This document shows, piece after piece, positions 15,262-25,089 of a stretch of 48,854 nt of DNA. Under the pieces are notes generated by a model. That model searched no databases and was not told where the DNA came from. It saw only the letters and a list, made by a program, of their open reading frames with translations. The translations under genes were made by a program, and so were the position numbers. How positions within the stretch are numbered: position 1 is the stretch's first letter; every line of letters begins with the position of its first letter. Origin of the DNA: Chthoniobacteraceae bacterium (GTDB lineage: Bacteria > Verrucomicrobiota > Verrucomicrobiia > Chthoniobacterales > Chthoniobacteraceae); the NCBI GenBank assembly GCA_947471505.1, contig CANIWM010000046.1:1-48854 (forward strand), given 5' to 3'.

Positions 15262-16320
15262 TCATTTCGCTCCGAGCCCTACGACTTCCCGCAGATACTT
15301 GATGGAGCGTTCGATTTCGCCCTTCTGGTAGTCTTGCTCGGCGACTTTCTTGTCCGCTCCGTCCGGGGCTTTAAAGCCGGGGATGGATTTGCCGCGCTTC
15401 GCCATCGCCTCGAATTTCGCGAAGGACTCGGGGCGCTTGTCGTAGTTCTTCCAGAACTCCTCTTTTTTCGTAGCAAAGCCGCGTGAGAAGCCGGAGATCG
15501 TCTCGATTTGGATCGGCACCGTGGGGCAAAGCTCGACCCAGCGGGCGGCGAGGCGCTTCCAGTCCACGAGCCCCTCGCCGCACGCCGTCCACGCGACGCT
15601 TTGGCCCTCGGGCGTCTCCCAAATCATATCGTCGCGGAGGCTGGAGCAGATGGTCACGGGGCCGAGAACCTCGAAGGCTTCATGCGGGTCTTCGAGGGTC
15701 CATGCGGCGTTGCCGGAGTCGAAGTTTGCCCCGACGAAATCGCGGCCTGCTTCCTCGATGAGGTCGCGCAGCTCCCAAGAGTGCATGTCGCCCGCGTGGT
15801 TCTCGATTGCTACTTTCACGCCCGCATCGACGGCGGCAGATTTACAGGCTTTGAGCACTTTCACCGTGTCGGCGATGCGTGCGCGGATGCCGCCTTCCGT
15901 CTGCCGGTCATTCGCCGCGCCGAGGACGACGCGATAAATGGGCGAGCCGAGCGTCTTTGCCACGCGGATACCGAGGCGCAAGTGCTCCTCTGCGGTCCCG
16001 CGATTATTGCGGAAGGATTTGCTCGTCGGGCAGATGCTCCAGCCGCCCGCGTAGAGTTCAATGCCCATGTCGTCGGCCTTTTTCTTCACCTCCCGCAGGG
16101 CCGCATCTTCCAGCGACTCATAGCTGTCGAGGTCGCTGATGAAGAGCGTGTCGCACTTCATCGTCGCGGCGAAGTCGAGCAGCGCCGGCGCCTTCCAGCC
16201 CAAGGCCCGCACGGAAAAATTGTCGTAGCCGACTTTGATCTTCGGCTTCGTCCCCTGCGCAAAAAGCGGGCTGGCGGTGGCGGCGGCGAGGGTGGTGAGA
16301 AATGTGCGGCGTGTCTGCAT
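15262..16320 (-). CDS. Tat-exported sugar phosphate isomerase/epimerase-like TIM-barrel protein
   Basis: A 352-aa protein. The start at 16320 gives MQTRRTFLTTLAAATASPLFAQG, a twin-arginine signal peptide. The remainder is a xylose-isomerase-like TIM barrel with likely metal ligands in KVAIENHAGD and FDSGNA and in the C-terminal IQIETISG. Such proteins in Planctomycetes and Verrucomicrobia are annotated as sugar phosphate isomerases/epimerases but few have known substrates; an exported member is more likely to act on free sugars. An in-frame ATG 15 codons upstream is rejected because it would bury the Tat motif. It is divergent from citrate synthase with 132 bp between them. Confidence 0.85.
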   Translation of the reverse strand: MQTRRTFLTTLAAATASPLFAQGTKPKIKVGYDNFSVRALGWKAPALLDFAATMKCDTLFISDLDSYESLEDAALREVKKKADDMGIELYAGGWSICPTSKSFRNNRGTAEEHLRLGIRVAKTLGSPIYRVVLGAANDRQTEGGIRARIADTVKVLKACKSAAVDAGVKVAIENHAGDMHSWELRDLIEEAGRDFVGANFDSGNAAWTLEDPHEAFEVLGPVTICSSLRDDMIWETPEGQSVAWTACGEGLVDWKRLAARWVELCPTVPIQIETISGFSRGFATKKEEFWKNYDKRPESFAKFEAMAKRGKSIPGFKAPDGADKKVAEQDYQKGEIERSIKYLREVVGLGAK

Positions 16321-16452
16321 GGTCGCGCTTTGCCGGATTCTTGCGCCCGTGAGAAGAACTTTCACGTTCTCGCTTGCCCTTTATGCCGTGTCTGCGGAAG
16401 TCTCCGCGCTTCATTCGCCGGACCCCGGCCACCATTTTACCAACTTACAAAT

Positions 16453-17580
16453 ATGCCAATCACAGCAAAAGGACTCGAAGGAATCGTCGCCAACTCCACT
16501 CGGATCTCCGACGTGCTCGGAGACATCGGACAGCTCATCTACGCCGGCTACGATATCAACGAACTCGCTGGGAAGGTGTCGTTCGAGGAAATCATCCACC
16601 TTCTATGGTTTGGCGAATTGCCCAACGCGCTCCAGCTCGAAACTCTCACCGCGCACCTCCGCAATAGCCGCGAACTCCCGCAGGGCGTCATTGATTTCCT
16701 CAAGTCCGCGCCCGTCACGGGGGACCCGATGGATGTCATCCGCACGGCGGTAAGTATGCTCGGGCTCTACGACACGCGCATTGACGACAACTCCGTGGAC
16801 CGCAACCGCGAGCGCGCCGTGAGCATCACCGCCCGCATCGGCGTGATGGCCGGCTACTTCCACCGCGCCCGGCAAGGCAAGAGCCTCCCGCCGATCCGCA
16901 AGGACCTCGGCGAGGCCGCTCACTTCCTCTATTTGTTAAATGGCGAAGCGCCCACCAAGGAAATGACCGACACGCTCGATGTCGCCTACGTCCTCCATGC
17001 CGACCACGGGATGAACGCCAGCACCTTTAGCGCGCGAGTCACCGTTGCCACACTGAGCGATATGTTTTCCGCCATCACCAGCGCCATCGGCACGCTCAAA
17101 GGCCCGCTGCACGGTGGCGCGAATGAAGGCGTCATCCACATGCTCGAAGAGATCGGCACCGAGGCCAACGTGGATGCGTGGCTGGAAGATGCGATGGCGC
17201 AAAAGAAGAAGATCATGGGCATCGGCCACCGTGTTTACAAAGTGCTCGACCCCCGCGCACCGCACCTCCGCAACATGGCCATCAAGCTCACCGACCAGCT
17301 CGGCGAGCAAAAGTGGATTCGCATGTCCGAGCGCATCGCCGCTGTGATGAAAGAGCGCAAGGGGCTCAATGCGAACGTGGATTTCTACAGCGCCACGGTC
17401 TATTACAGCCTCGGAATCCCCACCGATATGTTCACGCCCATCTTCGCCATCTCGCGCACGGCGGGCTGGACGGCGCATGTGCTGGAGCAGCTCGCCGACA
17501 ACCGCCTCTACCGCCCGCTCAGCGAATACGTCGGCCCCGCCGTCGGCAAAAAAGTCGTGCCTATCGCCGACCGGAAGTGA
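16453..17580 (+). CDS. gltA: Citrate synthase (or 2-methylcitrate synthase)
   Basis: A 375-aa protein, the length of the shorter bacterial citrate/methylcitrate synthases. Catalytic residues are in place: H220 in GPLHGGANE, H259 in GIGHRVYK and D310 in NVDFYSA, with HADHGMNASTF at 182-192. It condenses oxaloacetate with acetyl-CoA at the entry of the TCA cycle; a methylcitrate function with propionyl-CoA cannot be excluded from sequence. The start MPITAKGLEG follows a short AT-rich gap; the frame is open far upstream but only antisense to the isomerase gene. The QueE gene starts inside its stop codon. Confidence 0.92.
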   Translation: MPITAKGLEGIVANSTRISDVLGDIGQLIYAGYDINELAGKVSFEEIIHLLWFGELPNALQLETLTAHLRNSRELPQGVIDFLKSAPVTGDPMDVIRTAVSMLGLYDTRIDDNSVDRNRERAVSITARIGVMAGYFHRARQGKSLPPIRKDLGEAAHFLYLLNGEAPTKEMTDTLDVAYVLHADHGMNASTFSARVTVATLSDMFSAITSAIGTLKGPLHGGANEGVIHMLEEIGTEANVDAWLEDAMAQKKKIMGIGHRVYKVLDPRAPHLRNMAIKLTDQLGEQKWIRMSERIAAVMKERKGLNANVDFYSATVYYSLGIPTDMFTPIFAISRTAGWTAHVLEQLADNRLYRPLSEYVGPAVGKKVVPIADRK

Positions 17581-18221
17581 CCCTCAAGGTCAACGAAATC
17601 TACCAGTCCATCCAAGGCGAAAGCTCCTGGGCGGGCTGGCCGTGCGTCTTCATCCGGCTCACCGCCTGCGACCTTCGCTGCACCTATTGCGACACGGCCT
17701 ACGCTTTCTACGACGGCAAGAAACGCCTCGTCTCCGAAATCCTCGCCGAGGTGCTAGCGCTCGATTGCCCGATGGTCGAGGTGACGGGCGGCGAGCCGCT
17801 TTTGCAAAAGAACGTCCTTCCGCTGATGACGCAGCTCTGCGATGCGGGCAAGACGGTCCTCATTGAGACAAGCGGCGCGCACGACATCGGGAAGATTGAC
17901 GCGCGCGTCCACCGCATCATGGATTTGAAAACGCCCAGCTCCGGCGAATGTGCGCGCAATTTGTGGAGCAACATCGAGCACCTCACGAAGCGCGACGAAG
18001 TGAAGTTCGTCATCGGCAGCCGCGAAGACTACGAGTGGTCGCGCGAGCAAGTCCGCGTGCATCGCCTCGCCGAACGTTGTGGCTGCGTGCTCTTCTCACC
18101 CATCTTCGGCAAGATCGAGCCGCGTGAAATCGTGGATTGGATCATCGCCGACAAACTCCCCGTCCGCTTCCAGCTCCAGATGCACAAATTCATCTGGCCC
18201 CCGCTCCAGCGCGGCGTGTGA
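17577..18221 (+). CDS. queE: 7-carboxy-7-deazaguanine synthase (radical SAM)
   Basis: A 214-aa protein starting with GTG at 17577, overlapping the citrate synthase stop by GTGA. NEIYQSIQGESSWAG at the N-terminus is characteristic of QueE. The radical SAM cluster motif is CDLRCTYC (C31, C35, C38), and VEVTGGEPLLQ is the SAM-binding GGE motif. It converts 6-carboxytetrahydropterin to 7-carboxy-7-deazaguanine in the queuosine pathway. The other pathway genes (queC, queD) are not in the window. The coupling to citrate synthase looks incidental rather than functional. Confidence 0.92.
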   Translation: MTLKVNEIYQSIQGESSWAGWPCVFIRLTACDLRCTYCDTAYAFYDGKKRLVSEILAEVLALDCPMVEVTGGEPLLQKNVLPLMTQLCDAGKTVLIETSGAHDIGKIDARVHRIMDLKTPSSGECARNLWSNIEHLTKRDEVKFVIGSREDYEWSREQVRVHRLAERCGCVLFSPIFGKIEPREIVDWIIADKLPVRFQLQMHKFIWPPLQRGV

Positions 18222-18242
18222 TCCACTTCTGAACGGAGAACG

Positions 18243-21200
18243 CTATTTCACCACGCGGAGGCGAATGAATTGCGCGTTTGCCGCGGCGTCGGCGGTCCAG
18301 GTCTCGGTGGCGGTGCCGTCGCCGTTATTAATATGCGCGGTGCGCGTGGCGGCGGTTGTCCAGGTGGAAAGATCGGCGCTGACTTCGACGGTGAGTGTGA
18401 GGTCGTCGGCGGCGAGGCGGCGCGGGAAGGTGACCTGGAGGCGGCCGTCGAGCGTGCGTCCGGCGGTGAGCGGCGAACGGTTTGAGACGGTGTCATTGGT
18501 CATGAAGAAATGCTCCAGCAAGGCGGGGATGCCATCTTTATCGGTATCGGCGAGGGCGGTGCCGGTGAAGGGGAATGCGGCGTCGGTGGTGCCGGGGTTG
18601 CCGTTGATGGCGGTGCTGGTGCGCCAGCTCGATGCGAGCGTGGGCGCGGCGACGTTGGCGAGGATGAGGCTATAGCCATTCCCATCGGCAGTCTCGGGCC
18701 ACGGGGCGAGGTCCTGATACTGGAGGGAGACGAGTTGCGTAGAACCGCTAGTGGCGAGTGTAAGCGTGTCGCCGTCGTTGCCAAGGCGGTCGAAATAGAC
18801 ACCGGCGACGGGAATACTGATGCCGTAGCGTTGCTGGAAATTGTAGAGGCTGGCGACGAGCAAAATGCGTTCGCCGGGAGCGAGGGAGATGTCGCGGTTG
18901 TCCGGGAAGTCGTAGCTGAGGCCGGCGGTGAATTTCGCGCCGCGCAGGTTCACGGCGTGCGTGGTGGGATTCCACAGTTCGATGAACTCGGAGTCGTCGT
19001 CGCCCTGGGGGTTGTAGTGGATTTCCGAGAAGACGATGTCGCCCGGCGCGAGCGGTGTGGTGACGGTGTAAAATGCTTCGTTGAGCGCGCTCCAGTTACC
19101 GCCGGAAAGGGCCCGGGCGCGAAGCCGCGTGTTGGATGTGATGGCAGTGCTGGTGCCGACGGTCGCTGCGGGGTTCATCGCGCCGCCGGGCAGTCGCGGG
19201 TCGCTGCCGTCCTTGGTGAAATAAACGGTGGCTCCGGCCACGGCGAAGCTGGGCGCGGTGCCGCTGGCGACGATGCCGCCGCCAAATGCGGGGGCTGCGA
19301 TGCTCGGGTAATAGCCGAGCGCCTGGAGCTGGGAGAGATAGATGCCCGTGCGGGTGGGGAGGAAGTTGTTGAGGATGTTGTCGCGCTCGGTGGCCCACGT
19401 TGCGGGAGTGCGGGATTCACCGCTGCCGACCCACCGTGCGCTCTCGGCGTAAAAGGCGCGCTGGATTTCCGCGCACATCGCCGTGAGGCGGGCGTTTGTC
19501 GCAGCCGGAGTGAGCGCGCCGCTGTTGAAAAGATGGCGGTGGATTCGGTCGGCGAGGAGCATCTTGTAATCCGCGTGCCCCTGCTGCCAGAGCTGGCTGA
19601 AGATGCTGCCGGGGCCGTCGCCATTTTCCCGCCCCGGATTCGGGTTCGAGCGGATGGCCATGCGGTCGCTGGGGACGGAGTTGATGTAGTTCGAGCTGGC
19701 GAGGTAGCCGTCGGCGTCGTTGAGCAGAAACTTGAATCCGCTGCCGGCGTTCTTCGGGCTCACGATGCGGTATTCGTCCTCACTTTTCCCGAAGCAGAAC
19801 ATGAGCATGTAATCGACATAATGCGCGACGTCGAGATACGGGCTGACGCCGGTATAATTGGCGCGCAGCGACTTGACGCGGGTCCACGATGAGCCGTCGC
19901 CGTCGTAGGCGTCGCCGGGCTCGGCCCAACCGCCAACGTTGAGGTTGCCGTTGACGGATTCGTAGTCGCCCGATGGCCCGCCGAGATAGGCGCTGTGCAT
20001 GTCGGCATCCCAGCGCTCGCGGAGTTGATACATGCCCCAGTAAGAGCCGTTCAGGTAGAGATGAACGAAGCGCGAGTGCGGGTTCAGCGCGCCCATGTCG
20101 AGCATGGTGCCATCGGTGAAGATGTTCGACATGTAGAAGCCGCGCTGAGCCATGTCATGCGAGCCGCTGCGGAGTTCGAGAGAGTCAAACTTGCCCACTG
20201 GTTTCCAGCCGCGTGCGTGGCTGGTGAAGAGGTCGGGGATCTCGATATTTGCCGCACCGAAGTCGGACTTGAAGGCGATGCGGAAGCTCTTCTTCTGGAA
20301 GTTCGTGTAAGCGCCCCCAAACATCTCGATGCCCGCATTTTCCTGAACGCCCACGCCGATGGCCGGGATGTATTCAAAGGAGCAGAGCACGCTCGTGCCG
20401 TTCACGATCGATGAGGGCGTGACCACCGAAATGCTCGGCAGGTCGGTGAGCGCCGCAATCATCTGCGGGCCATAAGTCGGGTCTTGCGTGATCGTCGTGC
20501 TCATCACCGGCGAGGCCACCACGGCGGCGGGGAAGATGTAGGTGTTCGTGTCCACATTCGTCGGCGCGAAGTTCGTCTTGTACGCCAGCGCCCGCAGCAT
20601 CGTGGTCGTGGTGATTGCAATCGGCGTCGTGTAAATCGTGCCGGTTGTTTCCGTCGGCTCGGTTCCATCGGTCGTGTAGCGAATCGTCGCACCCGCAGTG
20701 GCGGAAGTAATCGCGACACTCTGCGGCGTGCTGTAGATGCCGCGTTTCACGCTGAAGCTCGTGTCAGCGACGACACCGTCGTAGCTCGTGCCGTTGGCCG
20801 CGCCGGGAGTGGCGGGCTTGAAATACTTGGTCGCACCGCCTGCGGTGAGGCCGTAGGTCACGCGGTCGTATTGCTTCGGGAAAAGCAAGGTCGCAGGATA
20901 GTCGGCGGGAAATCGCTGCACGAGCGCGCCGCCCGGAGCCGAGAGCGCGAGGTATTCGCCGGACGCGGAGAGGGAGAAATTCGTATGCAGCGGCGCCCCA
21001 GTGATGGCGCGATTTTTCCCCGACGCGTAAACGAGCGCGTAGCCGCCGGGCACAATGTTCGCGAGCGGGAACGTCCATTTTGCAGGAAGGAGCGGCGCAT
21101 CGGTGAGCGTGTAACCCGCGACGTTCAGCGTGAAGGTGTTTGGGTTTTGCAGCTCGATCCAATCGGGGCGATCTCCGTTTTCATCCTCGATGATTCCGTC

Positions 21201-22430
21201 CGCCGCCTGGAATTCCGTAATCTTCGGCGCGAGCGCCGCAGCGTTGACGGCGATGGTGACCGCCGCGACGGAATTCGCTGCATTCGTGCGTGTAGCCGTG
21301 AGTGTGTAGGTGGTCGCGCTTCCGGGGGCGACGACTATGGTGCCGCTCGCGGGCACCGTGCCGATGCTGCTGATCGAAACGCTCGTCGCATTGACCACCG
21401 ACCACGAAAGCGTCGCGCCCGCGGGCAGACCGGGACCGCCGATGTTTCCGGCGTCCGTGAGAAAGTAGCGGATCGTCGCCGGCACCGGAGCGTATGCCTC
21501 GATCTCGGCGATCTGCGGTTTGTAAGCGACATTCGCGAGGTCGGTGACGCGGATGAACCGCCCAACGAAACTACCCACGCCATTCGCCACACGCACGGTA
21601 TCGCTCCCGCCCACGCCGCTGTCCGTTCCGTCGGTGCGCACATCGCCGCTCCAGTTCACCACGCCCGGCGAGCCGGCGTTGTCTGCCAGGAGTTGCACCC
21701 GATAGTTCGAAAGCCGGAAAGTGCAGCAGCCATCGCTCCGATTGAAGACCACCACGCGATCCAGTCCATACGTAGCCCCGAGATCGACAGTATAGTAAGC
21801 ACCCAACGGCGCACCGTCCCCGGGGTGCGAAAACGTCGCCGGATTCCCGTCGGTGATGTTCGAGGCTGGATAACCTGGAAGCGTAGAGCCCGAACTCGTC
21901 ACCGTAGTATTCAAGGCGAGATTCCCAGTCAGCAGTGGTTGTCCCGTGAACGCCCGGAACTCCGCGAACTGGAAATACTGCACAAACCCGTCGATGCGGA
22001 TGCGCCTCGCCCCCAGCCAACCCGTAGCTCCATTTGTGAAAACGAGCGTCTGCGAGCTGCTCGGCGTGCTCAGACCCGCGATGGGAATGGTCGCACCGAT
22101 CTGCATATTGTTCACGTCATACACCCGAATCTGCGAGCCATTGAGCCGGTTCGGCGAGCAGCAGCCATCGGAGCGATCCGTGATTTCGAGTCTCGTCAGG
22201 TCGTAGTTCTGTGTGAGATCGACCTGCCAGTAGGGGTTGTTTGGCACAGCGTTCGTATTGTCCGCGTGGGTGAATGTGGAAGTTGTTCCATCTACGCCAT
22301 TCGAAGTCGGAAATCCAAACGCGGTATCCCCCGTGGTAGGTTTCCCCTGCGCGACGTTGACGAATTGAGCCTGACCCGGAAATGCGACACACAGGAATAT
22401 GAGGATCAGGAGGCGGGACGTAAGATTCAT
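18243..22430 (-). CDS. Secreted CotH-kinase-like multidomain protein with discoidin, lamin-tail and chitobiase-like domains
   Basis: A 1395-aa protein with a signal peptide (residues 1-21, ending FPGQAQ). Residues about 22-162 and 170-312 are two F5/8-type-C (discoidin) carbohydrate-binding domains, each with the same SDGCC motif. Then follow a lamin-tail domain at about 401-545 (PKITEFQAADG, DWIELQNP), a chitobiase/FN3-like segment at about 556-632 (IRYTTDGTEPT) and a CotH domain at about 670-1010 with FKSDFG, YLNGSYWGMYQLRERWD and LLNDADG. A second lamin-tail domain lies at about 1175-1290 (IVFSEIHYNPQGDDDSEF). CotH is an atypical protein kinase first known from spore coats; in Verrucomicrobia these proteins are large, exported and of unknown substrate. 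It converges on queE and is divergent from mutY. Confidence 0.88.
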   Translation of the reverse strand: MNLTSRLLILIFLCVAFPGQAQFVNVAQGKPTTGDTAFGFPTSNGVDGTTSTFTHADNTNAVPNNPYWQVDLTQNYDLTRLEITDRSDGCCSPNRLNGSQIRVYDVNNMQIGATIPIAGLSTPSSSQTLVFTNGATGWLGARRIRIDGFVQYFQFAEFRAFTGQPLLTGNLALNTTVTSSGSTLPGYPASNITDGNPATFSHPGDGAPLGAYYTVDLGATYGLDRVVVFNRSDGCCTFRLSNYRVQLLADNAGSPGVVNWSGDVRTDGTDSGVGGSDTVRVANGVGSFVGRFIRVTDLANVAYKPQIAEIEAYAPVPATIRYFLTDAGNIGGPGLPAGATLSWSVVNATSVSISSIGTVPASGTIVVAPGSATTYTLTATRTNAANSVAAVTIAVNAAALAPKITEFQAADGIIEDENGDRPDWIELQNPNTFTLNVAGYTLTDAPLLPAKWTFPLANIVPGGYALVYASGKNRAITGAPLHTNFSLSASGEYLALSAPGGALVQRFPADYPATLLFPKQYDRVTYGLTAGGATKYFKPATPGAANGTSYDGVVADTSFSVKRGIYSTPQSVAITSATAGATIRYTTDGTEPTETTGTIYTTPIAITTTTMLRALAYKTNFAPTNVDTNTYIFPAAVVASPVMSTTITQDPTYGPQMIAALTDLPSISVVTPSSIVNGTSVLCSFEYIPAIGVGVQENAGIEMFGGAYTNFQKKSFRIAFKSDFGAANIEIPDLFTSHARGWKPVGKFDSLELRSGSHDMAQRGFYMSNIFTDGTMLDMGALNPHSRFVHLYLNGSYWGMYQLRERWDADMHSAYLGGPSGDYESVNGNLNVGGWAEPGDAYDGDGSSWTRVKSLRANYTGVSPYLDVAHYVDYMLMFCFGKSEDEYRIVSPKNAGSGFKFLLNDADGYLASSNYINSVPSDRMAIRSNPNPGRENGDGPGSIFSQLWQQGHADYKMLLADRIHRHLFNSGALTPAATNARLTAMCAEIQRAFYAESARWVGSGESRTPATWATERDNILNNFLPTRTGIYLSQLQALGYYPSIAAPAFGGGIVASGTAPSFAVAGATVYFTKDGSDPRLPGGAMNPAATVGTSTAITSNTRLRARALSGGNWSALNEAFYTVTTPLAPGDIVFSEIHYNPQGDDDSEFIELWNPTTHAVNLRGAKFTAGLSYDFPDNRDISLAPGERILLVASLYNFQQRYGISIPVAGVYFDRLGNDGDTLTLATSGSTQLVSLQYQDLAPWPETADGNGYSLILANVAAPTLASSWRTSTAINGNPGTTDAAFPFTGTALADTDKDGIPALLEHFFMTNDTVSNRSPLTAGRTLDGRLQVTFPRRLAADDLTLTVEVSADLSTWTTAATRTAHINNGDGTATETWTADAAANAQFIRLRVVK

Positions 22431-22635
22431 TCGGGTCAGTAGTTATTTGCGTGCGGAGAGGTTCGTGATGTCAGTGGCGTCGCGGCCCATGCGTTTGACT
22501 ATTCGACGCCCACGCCGACGGCGTCAATGGCGAGTTTTCAGCCGCTCGACGGAGAGAAACTCGCGAGTTAAAGCCGATGCATTCATTTGCCCAAACGGAG
22601 AACCGACTGCTACGTCTCCTTCTCCATTTTCAAAC

Positions 22636-23640
22636 GTGGCTCCAACAAACATCAAGACAAGCATTCAGCGGGACATCACGGTCTGGTTCGCCAAAGCGAA
22701 ACGGGAACTCCCGTGGCGTGAAACCCGGGATCCCTACGCAATTCTCGTTTCGGAGTTAATGCTCCAGCAGACGCAGGTCGCGACGGTGATTCCGTATTTC
22801 ACACGCTGGCTGGCGCGGTTTCCTAATTTTGAATCGCTCGCGGCAGCCAACGAGCAGGAGGTGCTGTCGCTTTGGCAAGGCCTTGGATACTACAGCCGCG
22901 CTCGGAATCTGCACAGGGCAGCGCAAAGCGTCGTGGCGATGCACGGCGGTTCCCTTCCGGCCGACGCGGCTGCAATCCGCGCGCTACCGGGCGTAGGGCG
23001 ATACACGGCGGGCGCGGTGGCGAGCTTTGCATTCGACCTTCCGGAGCCGCTTGTGGATGCAAACGTTGCGCGGGTGCTTGCACGGTTGCTCGATTTGCGG
23101 GAGCCGATCGATTCCACAAAAGGCCAGGCCGCCCTTTGGTCTGAGGCTGCGCGACTCGTCCCGAAAAAGAGCCCGGGGCTTTTCAACGGTGCGCTGATGG
23201 AACTCGGCGCGATCCTTTGCGTTCCTCGCTCACCGCGCTGCGGGGAATGTCCCGTGCGCGCTCATTGTCGGGGCCACGCTGCTGGCACCGCGGCGAATCT
23301 GCCTGTGAAAAAGCCCCGTCGAGAGCGCGCGGAACTCGTCGAGCATTGTGGATGGATTACCGGGAACGGGCGCATCCTTTTGGAAATCCAAACGGGCGCT
23401 CGCTGGAAAGGAATGTGGAAACTCCCGCTGCTCGCCACGCCGCCAAAAGGCACCCCGATTTTTTCGAGCGAGTATCCATTTACTCATCACCGCGTGTCCC
23501 TTCATGTGCACAAAGCGCCCGCCCCACCGAAGCTGGCCGCACAGCAAGCATGGCACCCGTTTGACTCACTCGACGCCCTGCCCATGACCGCACCTCACCG
23601 CCGCGCCATTGCGGCGCTGCTAAAGCGCAGGCCGCTTTAG
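22636..23640 (+). CDS. mutY: A/G-specific adenine glycosylase
   Basis: About 334 aa from the GTG at 22636, normal for MutY; the frame is open to 22399 but that part is antisense to the CotH gene and has no family resemblance. E40 in SELMLQQTQ and D141 in PLVDANVARV are the catalytic residues, LPGVGRYTAGA is the helix-hairpin-helix, and the [4Fe-4S] ligands are C195-X6-C202-X2-C205-X5-C211. A C-terminal NUDIX-like domain (8-oxoG recognition) covers about 230-334. The enzyme removes adenine mispaired with 8-oxoguanine. The exact start is uncertain. It converges on the sulfatase with a 4-bp gap. Confidence 0.92.
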   Translation: MAPTNIKTSIQRDITVWFAKAKRELPWRETRDPYAILVSELMLQQTQVATVIPYFTRWLARFPNFESLAAANEQEVLSLWQGLGYYSRARNLHRAAQSVVAMHGGSLPADAAAIRALPGVGRYTAGAVASFAFDLPEPLVDANVARVLARLLDLREPIDSTKGQAALWSEAARLVPKKSPGLFNGALMELGAILCVPRSPRCGECPVRAHCRGHAAGTAANLPVKKPRRERAELVEHCGWITGNGRILLEIQTGARWKGMWKLPLLATPPKGTPIFSSEYPFTHHRVSLHVHKAPAPPKLAAQQAWHPFDSLDALPMTAPHRRAIAALLKRRPL

Positions 23641-23644
23641 AGAG

Positions 23645-25006
23645 CTATTTCGCGGCTTTGCGTTTCGCGGCGGCTTCCTGTCCGGGCTGCACTGCGCCCT
23701 TGAGAAATGATGCGAGGCGCGTGCGGAGCTCCTTCACTTTTTCGGGCTGGGAAGCGGCGAGGTTCTTCGACTCGGCGATGTCGTCGGCGAGATTGTAGAG
23801 TTCCACCGTTCCTTTGGCTTTTGCATCGTCGTCGGGCGCTTCCTCGGCGTCTTTCTCGCTGGCGTTGAGCAGGAGTTTCCAGTCGCCCATGCGGATCGCG
23901 GCTTTTCCAGGGGAGGTGCCGTGCAGCAGCAGCGCGTCGTGCGGGGACTTCGCGCCTTGCGTGATCACGGGCCAGATGTCCAAGCCGTCCGGCGCGAGCT
24001 TTTGGTCTGCAGGAGCGCCCGCGAGTTTAAGCAAAGTAGGATACCAGTCCACGGCGTGCATCGGCTCTTTGATGTGAATGTCGGCGGCGATTTTTCCGGG
24101 CCAGTTTGCAAACGCAGAGACGCGGATCCCGCCTTCGTAGATGGTCCCCTTCCCTGCGCGGAGCGGCGTATTCATCGTCACCTTGCCGGGGCCGGGGCCG
24201 CCGTTGTCGCTGGAGAAAATGATGAGCGTATCTTTGGTCAGACCTTTCTCCTCCAGCGCCGCGGTGATTTGCCCGATTGCTTCATCCACCGCTGCGAGCA
24301 TTCCCGCAATCGTCCGGCGTGGCTCGGGGAGGGATTTGTAGGGCTCCTTGTAGCTCTCGGGCACTTGATGCGGGGCGTGGATTCCGTTGAACGGAACGTA
24401 GAGAAACAGCGGCTTGTCCGCAGGCTTCTCCGCGATGATGCGGCGCGCCTCCTTCGCGACGAGATGCGTCGTGTAGCCTTCGTCCGCGGACGGCTGGTCG
24501 TCGCGATACCAGTCGCGCTGACGGTCGCGCATTTTCGTAAAGTAATCGAGCGCCCCGAACATGTGCCCGTATTGATGGTCGAAGCCGCGATGCGTCGGCA
24601 TGTAGTCGGGCTGGAACTCGCCGAGGTGCCACTTCCCGCAAATCGCCGTCGTGTATCCCGCCTCGCGCAGCGCCTGCGGGAGCGTGCGCTCGGCGAGCGG
24701 CAATCCCCACGGCGCGCCGGGCCGCACGATGGTATAGACACCGGTGTGTGTGGCGTAGCGCCCGGTGAGCAGTGCGGCGCGCGTCGGCGAGCAAACCGGC
24801 TGCACATAAAACGAATCGAACACCGCGCCCGCCTTCGCGAGCTTGTCGATATTCGGCGTGAGGATGTCCTTCCCGCCATTGAACCCGCAGTCCGCATAGC
24901 CCATGTCATCGACTAGAAAATAAACGATGTTCGGCTTCGGTGCATCGGCGGCGAAGAGCGTGGCGAGCGGACTGAGCAGGAGCGAAAGAAGAGCGAGACG
25001 ATTCAT
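23645..25006 (-). CDS. Secreted sulfatase (arylsulfatase A-like)
   Basis: A 453-aa protein with a signal peptide (about residues 1-20). The formylglycine motif is CSPTRAALLTGR with C72; metal ligands include D33/D34 in FLVDDMGYAD and the DN pair in FSSDNGGPG, and GKWHLG carries further active-site residues. It hydrolyses sulfate esters, most likely on sulfated polysaccharides, outside the cytoplasm. C72 must be converted to formylglycine by a sulfatase-modifying enzyme that is not in the window. Such sulfatases are abundant in Verrucomicrobia and Planctomycetes. The C-terminal 25 residues are Ala/Lys-rich. Confidence 0.93.
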   Translation of the reverse strand: MNRLALLSLLLSPLATLFAADAPKPNIVYFLVDDMGYADCGFNGGKDILTPNIDKLAKAGAVFDSFYVQPVCSPTRAALLTGRYATHTGVYTIVRPGAPWGLPLAERTLPQALREAGYTTAICGKWHLGEFQPDYMPTHRGFDHQYGHMFGALDYFTKMRDRQRDWYRDDQPSADEGYTTHLVAKEARRIIAEKPADKPLFLYVPFNGIHAPHQVPESYKEPYKSLPEPRRTIAGMLAAVDEAIGQITAALEEKGLTKDTLIIFSSDNGGPGPGKVTMNTPLRAGKGTIYEGGIRVSAFANWPGKIAADIHIKEPMHAVDWYPTLLKLAGAPADQKLAPDGLDIWPVITQGAKSPHDALLLHGTSPGKAAIRMGDWKLLLNASEKDAEEAPDDDAKAKGTVELYNLADDIAESKNLAASQPEKVKELRTRLASFLKGAVQPGQEAAAKRKAAK

Positions 25007-25089
25007 TGCGGTTGTCTGGCGAGTGTCACGCGGCCCGGTAGGTTATGGCAATCCGAGAGAAATCCGAGAGGGCATTTTTGACTCACTGC

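Noticed and set aside
15508-16452. N-terminal extension of citrate synthase by 315 codons
   Set aside because: This part is antisense to the Tat-exported isomerase-like gene. The family starts near MPITAKGLEG at 16453.
20484-22442. 652-aa plus-strand open frame
   Set aside because: It is antisense to the CotH/discoidin protein and Arg-rich without domain signs.
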